Origin: Azospirillaceae bacterium
GTDB lineage: Bacteria > Pseudomonadota > Alphaproteobacteria > Azospirillales > Azospirillaceae
NCBI GenBank assembly: GCA_035645145.1
Contig: DASQNC010000044.1
Location: 62,001-126,000 of the forward strand
Direction: 5' to 3'
Length of the DNA stretch: 64,000 nt
The position numbers and the translations under genes were made by a program. Positions 57,401-64,000 of this stretch are shown in pieces; the stretch's first letter is position 1; the number at the start of each line of letters is the position of its first letter. The notes below the pieces were generated by a model. That model did not search any database and had not been told where the DNA came from. It saw nothing but the letters and a program-made list of their open reading frames with translations.

Positions 57401-58483
57401 ATGCGTCCCGGTCCCAGACGGCGCCCCCCGCCGATACGCCTTTTCGCCGCGGCCCTGGTGTTGTCCGCGCTGGCCGTGTTTGCCGTGGGTGAGACACGGG
57501 CCCAACCCATTGCACGCAGGGGTGGCTCCGTCGGAACGGACGGCGGAGCGGTCGTGCTGGCCTATAGCCGGTTCGGCGACGACGAGTTGGGAGCCAACGG
57601 CATCCGGATCGACCAGTTCGAAGAGCACTTGAGCGAACTCCGGACCGGCAACTACACGGTGCTGCCGCTTGCCAGGATCGTGCGCGCCCTGTCGGCCGGC
57701 GATCCCCTGCCCGACCGAACCGTTGCCATCACCATCGACGAGGCGTCGCGCTCGTTCCACCAGCTCGCCCTGCCGCGGCTGCGGGCAGCGGGACTGCCCT
57801 TCACCCTGTTCGTGTCGCCGGACCCGTTGGACCGCGGGGCGCCGACGCACATGAGCTGGGCGGAGTTGCGCGACACGGTCTCGGCGGGTGCCGAGTTCGG
57901 GGCCCTGCCCACCTCGCCCGTTCCGATGCCGGCCCGCAGCCACGCGGAAAACCGGGCAGCCATCCTGCGCAGCATCGAGCGCCTGAAGGCCGAGCTGGGC
58001 ATGGCGCCGACGTTGCTGGCCTATCCCTACGGCGAGCATGGCGCGTCGCACCGCGCGCTGGCCGAGGCATTGGGGCTGGAGGCGGCATTCGGCCAACAGT
58101 CCGGTGTCGCTTGGCGCGGCACGGACCGGTTCGCCCTGCCCCGTTTCGTGATGAACGACACCTTCGGCGGGCTGGAGCGCTTCGTGCTGGCGGCCAATGC
58201 CTTGCCATTGCCGGTCGCCGACGTGGTCCCGGCGGATCCGCTGTTACGTCAGAACCCGCCCGCGGTCGGCTTCACCATCGGACCGGTGGCGGAAAGCCTG
58301 GACAGGTTGGCCTGCTTTGCCACCGGGATCGGACGGACCGCTTTGGAGCGCCTGGAGCCCGACCGGATCGAAATCCGACTGGCGGAACCGCTCCCGCCCG
58401 GCCGCACCCGCATCAATTGCACCCTGCCCGCCGGCGAAGGCCGGTGGCGCTGGTTCGGGATGCAATTCTTCGTCCCGGGGTAA
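57401..58483 (+). CDS. Polysaccharide deacetylase-fold protein, probably inactive
   Basis: The 360-residue secreted protein has a signal peptide (FAAALVLSALAVFAVG) and an NodB/polysaccharide-deacetylase fold: VVLAYSRFGDDE, AITIDEASRSFHQLALPRLR and LPFTLFVSPDPLDRG. Active members have TFDD and an SHTxxH-type pair. Here the first motif is D113-E114 and the second region reads GALPTSPVPMPARS (167-180), with no His ligands, so metal-dependent deacetylation is unlikely. A periplasmic carbohydrate-binding or regulatory role is possible. Confidence 0.82.
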   Translation: MRPGPRRRPPPIRLFAAALVLSALAVFAVGETRAQPIARRGGSVGTDGGAVVLAYSRFGDDELGANGIRIDQFEEHLSELRTGNYTVLPLARIVRALSAGDPLPDRTVAITIDEASRSFHQLALPRLRAAGLPFTLFVSPDPLDRGAPTHMSWAELRDTVSAGAEFGALPTSPVPMPARSHAENRAAILRSIERLKAELGMAPTLLAYPYGEHGASHRALAEALGLEAAFGQQSGVAWRGTDRFALPRFVMNDTFGGLERFVLAANALPLPVADVVPADPLLRQNPPAVGFTIGPVAESLDRLACFATGIGRTALERLEPDRIEIRLAEPLPPGRTRINCTLPAGEGRWRWFGMQFFVPG

Positions 58484-58504
58484 GGGGCGCCACCGGAATG
58501 CAAC

Positions 58505-58534
58505 CCCGTCGTTTTACTGCCCGTCGTTCTACTG
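58505..58534. repeat. Tandem 15-bp duplication covering a stop codon
   Basis: CCCGTCGTTTTACTG and CCCGTCGTTCTACTG lie head to tail, one base different. On the minus strand they read CAG-TAA and CAG-TAG; the HD-GYP gene ends at the TAG (58529-58531). Confidence 0.85.
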
Positions 58535-59755
58535 TTTGAGTGCTTCCCAGACGTCGGCGAAGTCGCCGTGGTGGCGCTCGAACAGGGCCAGCAGCCCGGG
58601 ATCGAAATGGGCGGCCGGATCCAGCCGGTCATCGCCCGTCAGCATGATCTCCACCGTGCGCGCGTGGTCGATGCCGGCCTTGTAGGGCCGCGTGCTGCGC
58701 AGCGCATCGTAGACGTCGGCGATGGCGACCAGCCGGGCGGACACCGGGATGTCCGTGCCGGCAAGGCCGCGCGGATATCCGCCGCCCCGCCACCGTTCAT
58801 GGTGGGACAGGGCGATCTCGGCCGCCATCTGCAGGCGGTCGGAGACGCGCAGAATCTCGTAGCCGTATTCGGCGTGCCGCTGCATCTCGGCGAATTCCTC
58901 CGCCGTCAGCCGCCCCGGTTTCTTCAGGATGGCCTGATCCACGCTCATCTTGCCGACATCGTGCAGCTGCGCCGAATACCGGATCTCCTCGCAAAAGGCG
59001 TCCGGTAACCCGGCCCGCCGGGCCAGCGCGTAGCTGTACTCGCTGACGCGCTGGATGTGCTGGCCGGTGTTCTCGTCATGCAGTTCGGCGGCACGGGCGA
59101 GCAGGCGGACGGAGACCTGGAAGGCGGCTTCCGTTTCCGCCCGCAACGCCTCGACCTGGGCCTGTTCCTCGCGGAGCCTTCGGTTGCCGGCCCGCAGCTT
59201 GGCATTCGCCTCGGCGATCCGATCCATTGCCTCTGCCTGTTCCAGGACCCGGCCGAGAACCGCATTCACAGGGGCGATCAGGGCCTCGTGGGCAGGCTCG
59301 AAGGGGGCGACCTCGCCCGTCACGGGATCCAGGCGGTTGACCAGTTGGACCACGCCGATGTGCTCGCCCCTGAAATTGCCCAGGGGGAAGCACAGGATCG
59401 ACCGTGTCCGGTACCCGGTCGCGACATCGACGCCGGGATTGAAGCGGTATTCCGAATCAGGCGGCAACGCGTAGGCGTCGTCGATCAGCGCCGTCCGGCC
59501 CGTCACCGCAACGTGGCCGGCGATGGACCGGCTGTCGTACGGCACCGTGAACGAACGGTCCTTCATGCGGATCCGGTCGTTCTGGACGCTCATCGCCTCC
59601 AACACCCGCCGGCGGCCGGCCCGCCGCACCAGGAAGATGGTTCCCGCCTCCGCCCCCGTCGCCTGACGGCAGCCGGCGAGGATCCGGTGGCTGATGGCGC
59701 GCACCGAGCCGCCACCCGCCGTCTGTTCCAAAAGTGCGAGAAGCGTGTCGATCAT
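58529..59755 (-). CDS. GAF and HD-GYP domain protein (cyclic-di-GMP phosphodiesterase type)
   Basis: The 408-residue protein has an N-terminal GAF domain (about 20-160, AISHRILAGCRQATGAEAGTIFLV) and a coiled coil (about 180-230). An HD-GYP domain follows: HDENTGQHIQRVSEYSYALA, QLHDVGKMSVDQAIL, SHHERWRGGGYPRGL and DVYDALRSTRPYK. Metal ligands are complete, so it is likely to cleave cyclic-di-GMP in response to a ligand or light/redox cue in GAF. The ATG at 59755 is used. Confidence 0.92.
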   Translation of the reverse strand: MIDTLLALLEQTAGGGSVRAISHRILAGCRQATGAEAGTIFLVRRAGRRRVLEAMSVQNDRIRMKDRSFTVPYDSRSIAGHVAVTGRTALIDDAYALPPDSEYRFNPGVDVATGYRTRSILCFPLGNFRGEHIGVVQLVNRLDPVTGEVAPFEPAHEALIAPVNAVLGRVLEQAEAMDRIAEANAKLRAGNRRLREEQAQVEALRAETEAAFQVSVRLLARAAELHDENTGQHIQRVSEYSYALARRAGLPDAFCEEIRYSAQLHDVGKMSVDQAILKKPGRLTAEEFAEMQRHAEYGYEILRVSDRLQMAAEIALSHHERWRGGGYPRGLAGTDIPVSARLVAIADVYDALRSTRPYKAGIDHARTVEIMLTGDDRLDPAAHFDPGLLALFERHHGDFADVWEALKQ

Positions 59756-59800
59756 CGTGCCGGCGGTACAGGGAAGCGGCGCACCCGCCACCGGCAGGTG

Positions 59801-61048
59801 CTACCAGTTGATGATCCCCCAAATATACAACCATCCACCCGCAAGCACCAAGGAGGCGATTGTGATCGGCACGCCGGCGCGGGCATGGTCCATGAAACCC
59901 AGGCGCACGCCGACCTGGGCCGCCCGCTCCGCCACGATGAGATTGGCAAGGCTGCCGACCAGCAGGAGATTGCCGGCCAGCGTGGAAAGGAGCGCCAGTG
60001 CGGTCAGGGCACCCGCGGGCGGATCGGGCCACACCGACAGCAGCATGACCACGGTCGGCACGTTGCCGATGGTGTTGCTTGCAAGCAGCGATAAGGGCGC
60101 CAGAACGGACAGGCGGTCGGGAAGGAGCCCGGACTCGGCCAATCCGGCAAGGGCCCGCGCCGGCAGCCCGGTCGCGGCGAACGCGCCGTTGAGCGCGAAC
60201 AGGCAGGCGAAGAGGACCAGAAGCCCCCAATCGACCGAGCCCAACAGGTCGCGGCTCCGCCGTCTGCGACTTGTGAGCATCGCCGCGGCGATCGCCAGGA
60301 CGCCGGCCTCGTGGGGGACCGGCGCGGCGAACAGGGCCAGCAGCGCGACCATGCCCGCCAGCCCCTTTGCCACGGCGGGACGGTCAAGGGCGGAAAGGGA
60401 CACACCGGCCGCAACCGCCGGCACGGTCACGGGCGCCTCCACGACCATGCGTCCGCGCCACTGCCAACCGACGACCACCAGGACGAGCCCCATCGCCGCA
60501 AGGGCCGGCGGACCGCAGACGGCCACGAACGGCCAGAAGGCGAGATCGCCGGCCTGCCCGATCACGATGTTCTGCGGATTGCCGATGATGGTGGCCGCCG
60601 ATCCCGCATTCGCGGACGCGGCCAACGCGATCAGATAGGGCCGCGGGTCCAGACCACGCGCGGCGATGCCCTGACATAGCAGGGGCGTCATCGCATAGAC
60701 CACGATGTCGTTGGCGAGCAGCGCGGACAGGCCCCCCGACACACCGACCGTCAAGGCCAGGAGTGCCAGGGGCGACCGCCGCGCGGACGCGATGCGGAGC
60801 GCGCAGGCGTCGTAAAATCCGGAAACGGCGAACTGGCCGGACAGCAGCATCAGGCCGAACAGGATCAGCAGCGTCGGGGCATCGATGGCCCCCGTCAACG
60901 CAGCCGTGTCCGCCGCACCGGCCGCCAGCAGGATGGCGACGGCGACCAGGGCCAGGCCGGCCCGGTCGAGGCCGAATCCGGGGACACGACCGGCGGCCAT
61001 GCCGGCATAGGTCAGGGCGAAGACGGCAACGACGAGCCAACCCGTCAT
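59801..61048 (-). CDS. SLC13/ArsB-like anion permease
   Basis: The 415-residue membrane protein has about eleven helices and the internal repeats of the ion-transporter superfamily (GLSALLANDIVVYAMTPLL; NPQNIVIGQAGDLAFWPF; LASNTIGNVPTVVMLLSV). It may carry a dicarboxylate, arsenite or sodium-coupled anion; no ars or dicarboxylate gene is near. The ATG at 61048 (MTGWLVVAVF) gives the correct start. Confidence 0.86.
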   Translation of the reverse strand: MTGWLVVAVFALTYAGMAAGRVPGFGLDRAGLALVAVAILLAAGAADTAALTGAIDAPTLLILFGLMLLSGQFAVSGFYDACALRIASARRSPLALLALTVGVSGGLSALLANDIVVYAMTPLLCQGIAARGLDPRPYLIALAASANAGSAATIIGNPQNIVIGQAGDLAFWPFVAVCGPPALAAMGLVLVVVGWQWRGRMVVEAPVTVPAVAAGVSLSALDRPAVAKGLAGMVALLALFAAPVPHEAGVLAIAAAMLTSRRRRSRDLLGSVDWGLLVLFACLFALNGAFAATGLPARALAGLAESGLLPDRLSVLAPLSLLASNTIGNVPTVVMLLSVWPDPPAGALTALALLSTLAGNLLLVGSLANLIVAERAAQVGVRLGFMDHARAGVPITIASLVLAGGWLYIWGIINW

Positions 61049-61196
61049 AGGGCCGCCGGCCCTTCGGCAATCCGCCGTGTCAGACCGCCGAACGCATGTC
61101 TCCACGCACTCGGCTTGTTCCTCAAGCGCCGGCGCACCGCTTGGCTTGCGTGCCCTCTATTTGGAATGTGGGGGGCGCGGGACGCGGTCGCGTCCG

Positions 61197-61230
61197 CCGC
61201 CGAGCGAAAGTCCAAACTTCCGCTCGGCGG
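61197..61230 (-). terminator. Hairpin at the 3' end of the chemotaxis-receptor gene
   Basis: The ten-bp arms CCGCCGAGCG (61197-61206) and CGCTCGGCGG (61221-61230) pair, starting two bases after the receptor stop. The loop carries further AAGT/ACTT pairing. There is no T-run. The 150 bp beyond this, to 61049, holds nothing I recognise. Confidence 0.6.
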
Positions 61231-61232
61231 TA

Positions 61233-62624
61233 TCAGGCCCTGTAGGCCTGTCGGACGGCACCCCAGTGGCGGCCCTGCACGCGGATCGGCGCCGACACGT
61301 CCTTCATCAGCACGAACCGTCCGCCGCCCATGTCGCGGCGGTAGGCCTGCAGCAGGAACGGCTGTTGGTTCCGCCCTGCGGCGAGACCGACCCGGTCGTC
61401 GAAGATCCGGCGGTTGCGGCAGTTGGCCATGTTCCATGCGGGGTCCGGTCCCTGCGGCTGCGAGAACTTCCGATTGTGTGTCGGAAGGTAGCCGTTCCGG
61501 TCCACCGCCGCACAGAAAACGATGCGGTCGTTCGTCCCGAGCACGGGTTCCTGCAACGCCGGCAGCACCCGGTCCGCAAGCGCGGTGAACCGGGTCGTGA
61601 ACTGTTCGGGGTTCGTGCCCGGGATCGGCACGTACCGGGTGTCGAACAGATCGGCGAGGGCGATGTCGCCCTGGGCGACCGCATCCTCGAACAGTGCCTG
61701 GGCACGGGCCGCGACGTCCTGGACCTGACGGATGAACGGCGTGTCCACCGTATCGACCCCCAGCCCCGCGGTCCCGCCGACCAGCCGCTCGCCCAGCCCG
61801 ATCAGTTTGTTCAACCGGTCACGGGCGCTCGCCAGGCTCTGGTCCGATTGGGCGACACCGGCCGCCAGTTCGGCCACGTTGTGCGCCACGCCGCCGATCT
61901 CGGCACCGATGCCGCCGACCGCGGCATCGATGTTGGCGATCTGGGCATCAACCTCGCCCATGGCAGCGGCGACCGTGTCGAAAACCCGGCCGATGGCGAC
62001 CGTGCCCTCCTCGGCGGCACCGGCCTGCGCGGCGCTCGCCCCGCTTTCCGCAATCACGGCCTGTGCCTGCCCGGCCAGGGCCCGCAGGGTGGCATGGATC
62101 TCGGTGGTCGCCTCGGTGGTCTTGCGGGCCAACGCCTTCACCTCGCCCGCCACGACGGCGAAGCCGCGGCCGGCTTCGCCCGCGCGGGCGGCTTCGATCG
62201 TGGCGTTCAAGGCCAGCAGGTTGGTTTGCGATGCGATCCCGTTGATCTCCCGGGCCACCCGGTCGACCCGCGCCAACGCCTCCTGCAGGCCGGACAGGCG
62301 CTGTTCGATGGCAACGGCCGAACGCGCCAGCATGCGGACATCGTCCAGGGACCGGTCCAACCGCCCGCGGGAGGTGGCAAGTTCGGTCCGTGCGGCGGCA
62401 GCAACGTTCCCGGCCGTGCGGGCGGCCTCGACCGCCCGGTCACCGTTCTCGCCCATGGCCTGGATGGACTGGTGAATGGTTTTGAAAACGCGCGCCTGAT
62501 CGGCGATCCGGCCACTGACGTCCTCGACGTGGCCGGCGACATCGGCGATTTCGACGACGAGCGAGCCGGCGTCCTCGGCGATCAAGGATGCGACGGCCTG
62601 ATATGCGGTTCCGTTTCCAGACAT
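61233..62624 (-). CDS. Soluble methyl-accepting chemotaxis protein with C-terminal sensor
   Basis: The 463-residue protein has no signal peptide or transmembrane segment. The signalling hairpin tip is at about residues 130-165 ([20 protein letters not shown], then [20 protein letters not shown]). After a coiled coil, a C-terminal domain (about 310-463) contains [33 protein letters not shown] and HWGAVRQAY. So the input domain follows the signalling part, unlike classical receptors. It should be cytoplasmic and couple to CheA/CheW encoded elsewhere. The ATG at 62624 is used. Confidence 0.88.
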   Translation of the reverse strand: MSGNGTAYQAVASLIAEDAGSLVVEIADVAGHVEDVSGRIADQARVFKTIHQSIQAMGENGDRAVEAARTAGNVAAAARTELATSRGRLDRSLDDVRMLARSAVAIEQRLSGLQEALARVDRVAREINGIASQTNLLALNATIEAARAGEAGRGFAVVAGEVKALARKTTEATTEIHATLRALAGQAQAVIAESGASAAQAGAAEEGTVAIGRVFDTVAAAMGEVDAQIANIDAAVGGIGAEIGGVAHNVAELAAGVAQSDQSLASARDRLNKLIGLGERLVGGTAGLGVDTVDTPFIRQVQDVAARAQALFEDAVAQGDIALADLFDTRYVPIPGTNPEQFTTRFTALADRVLPALQEPVLGTNDRIVFCAAVDRNGYLPTHNRKFSQPQGPDPAWNMANCRNRRIFDDRVGLAAGRNQQPFLLQAYRRDMGGGRFVLMKDVSAPIRVQGRHWGAVRQAYRA

Positions 62625-62759
62625 GGACTTCCCCGTCGGCACAAAAACCTTTGCCGACTCAGGAACCAAATCGAGGTATATGCAACCATAAACAGCAGAA
62701 GAGCGTGGACATTCCCGCCGCCGGCCCCGCCCATGGCCTTGCTCCAGCGCCTTGTGCCC

Positions 62760-63707
62760 TTAGGGTCCGCGCTTGCGGATTTCCCTGGACCGCCGGATCA
62801 GATGATCCAGACGTTCGTCGTCCAGACCTTCCGGCTCCTGGTGGATCAGGATCTCGGCCCCTGGGAATGCGGCCCGCAGACGCGCCTCCACTGCGTCGGT
62901 GATGTCGTGCGCTTCGGCCAGGGTCAGACCGCTGTCCAACTCCAGGTGCAGTTCCATGAAGACCCGGTCCCCGCTGCGGCGGGTCCGCAAATCGTGCATG
63001 CCACGCGTGGCCTCGTGCGCCAGGACGATATGCGCGATCCGGTCCCGGTCCACCGCCGGCAACTCGCGGTCCATCAATACGTCCAGCGCCCCCACCGCGA
63101 TGCGCCAGGCCCCGCGGACCAGGACGGCGGCAATGACCAGCGCAAACACCGAATCGATCAACGGCAGGCCCGTGGCCTGGGTCAGCAGGATGGCGGCGAT
63201 GACCGCCAGGTTCGCCAGCAAATCGCCACGGTAATGCAGGCTGTCGGCGTCGATGGCCATCGACCCGGTGCGGGCGATGACACGGTGCTGGAACAGGACG
63301 AGTGCGGTCGTCAGGACGATCGACAGCCCCATGACGGCAAGGCCGACGGTGGACTCGCCGATCGGCTGCGGCGTCACGATGCGCTGCACCGCCTCGACCG
63401 AAAGGAAGACGGCGGATCCGGTGACGAACGCCGCCTGCGCCAGGGCCGCCAGGGGTTCCGCCTTTCCGTGGCCGTAGCGGTGCGACCGGTCGGCCGGCCG
63501 CTGCGCGTGCATGACCCCGTACAAGGTCACGGCGGACGCCATCAGATCCACGCAGGAGTCGATCAGCGAGGACAGGATGCTGACCGACGCCGTGACGAGA
63601 TAGGCCGCCAGCTTGGCCACGATCAGCACCAGCGCGACGCCGACGCTGGCGTATGTGGCCTGGGTCCGCATCCGTTGGGCGTCCCGGTCGCCGACCGTGC
63701 CCGTCAT
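62760..63707 (-). CDS. Cation diffusion facilitator (FieF/CDF) transporter
   Basis: The 315-residue protein has six transmembrane helices with the metal sites of CDF exporters: SSLIDSCVDLMASAVTLYG, HRYGHGKAEPLAALAQ, DADSLHYRGDLLANLAV and a C-terminal domain ending DVLMDRELP through HIVLAHEATRGMHDLR. It exports Zn2+, Fe2+ or Mn2+ in exchange for protons. The ATG at 63707 begins 17 bp after the pdxH stop. Confidence 0.93.
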   Translation of the reverse strand: MTGTVGDRDAQRMRTQATYASVGVALVLIVAKLAAYLVTASVSILSSLIDSCVDLMASAVTLYGVMHAQRPADRSHRYGHGKAEPLAALAQAAFVTGSAVFLSVEAVQRIVTPQPIGESTVGLAVMGLSIVLTTALVLFQHRVIARTGSMAIDADSLHYRGDLLANLAVIAAILLTQATGLPLIDSVFALVIAAVLVRGAWRIAVGALDVLMDRELPAVDRDRIAHIVLAHEATRGMHDLRTRRSGDRVFMELHLELDSGLTLAEAHDITDAVEARLRAAFPGAEILIHQEPEGLDDERLDHLIRRSREIRKRGP

Positions 63708-63724
63708 GGAGGGATCCGGCCGGG

Positions 63725-64000
63725 TCACGGGAACAGGCGTTCGACGCGCCACGGCACCCCATTGCCCGTGCGTTCGTACAGGAAGCGGTCGTGCAGGCGG
63801 AACGGGCGGTCGATCCAGAATTCCATCCGGTGCGGCAGGACGCGGAAGCCGGACCAGTGCGGCGGGCGAGGAATATCCTCGCCCGGAAAGCGCGCTTCCA
63901 CCTCGGCCACCGCACGTTCCAAATCGCCCCGTTCCGCGAGGGGGCTGGATTGCCGGGACGCCCAGGCCCCGATTCGGCTGCCCCGCGGCCGGGATGCATA
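63725..64000 (-). CDS. pdxH: Pyridoxamine 5'-phosphate oxidase, C-terminal end (partial)
   Basis: The gene runs off the right edge; 91 codons plus stop are visible in frame from base 64000. They contain [39 protein letters not shown] and [10 protein letters not shown], the C-terminal FMN/PLP-binding signature of PdxH. The enzyme makes pyridoxal phosphate from the pyridoxine or pyridoxamine phosphate. It is upstream of the CDF gene on the same strand. Confidence 0.92.
   Translation of the reverse strand, partial: YASRPRGSRIGAWASRQSSPLAERGDLERAVAEVEARFPGEDIPRPPHWSGFRVLPHRMEFWIDRPFRLHDRFLYERTGNGVPWRVERLFP

Overview
The window is about 70% GC, densely coded chromosome from an alphaproteobacterium, most like the Rhodospirillales/Azospirillaceae. 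The evidence is the class I lysyl-tRNA synthetase, the rimP-nusA-ylxR-infB-rbfA-truB-rpsO-pnp operon, a PhrR/PraR-type HTH gene next to metK, a Ros/MucR regulator, an OlsB-like acyltransferase next to a PlsC-like one, and the overlapping miaB-phoH-ybeY-corC run. I see no tRNA, rRNA, insertion sequence, prophage or CRISPR array. Several genes start at GTG or TTG, and Shine-Dalgarno spacing decides some of those starts.

Layout. 1-200: the 3' end of atpF and its terminator. 243-10300: mixed chromosomal genes, including two DUF1194 paralogues, an ExoD-like protein, a CNNM/CorC protein, a coupled pair of related membrane coiled-coil proteins, a stand-alone rodA, an SH3 protein, a D-2-hydroxyacid dehydrogenase, a TerB-like protein and an AEC permease. 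10299-17139: a DinG-like helicase, an HNH nuclease whose 3' end is a 16-bp repeat array, a GST, lysK and a small membrane protein. 17251-26340: a Liv-type ABC transporter with an alpha/beta hydrolase, a bacterial enhancer-binding protein (bEBP), an acetamidase/formamidase and a DedA protein. 26579-30449: a nitronate-monooxygenase-like protein, a GDPD, a thioesterase and two divergent receiver-only response regulators. 30686-40728: the translation/RNA-decay operon with its promoter and a terminator-like leader hairpin. 40888-57255: a lipoprotein, a CHAT-like lipoprotein, trmB, metK, an XRE regulator, lnt, corC, ybeY, phoH, miaB, the acyltransferase pair, mucR, tusA, rimI, tsaB and a nitroreductase. 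57401-64000: a degenerate polysaccharide deacetylase, an HD-GYP protein, an anion permease, a soluble chemotaxis receptor, a CDF transporter and the 3' end of pdxH.

The most informative regulatory locus is 23033-24725. A consensus sigma-54 promoter sits 53 bp before the substrate-binding-protein gene. Three 18-bp TGTCCG/CGGACA palindromes, two of them identical, lie further upstream, and the gene for a GAYTGA-containing activator follows directly. With the acetamidase/formamidase gene behind it, this looks like a nitrogen-responsive uptake-and-hydrolysis module, possibly for amides; the substrate is inferred.

Other unusual signals are a compact promoter-hairpin-U-tract unit ahead of rimP, a nested hairpin ahead of metK, tandem duplications covering the stop codons of three unrelated genes, and two enzyme-family proteins (CHAT and polysaccharide deacetylase) that lack expected catalytic or metal-binding residues.
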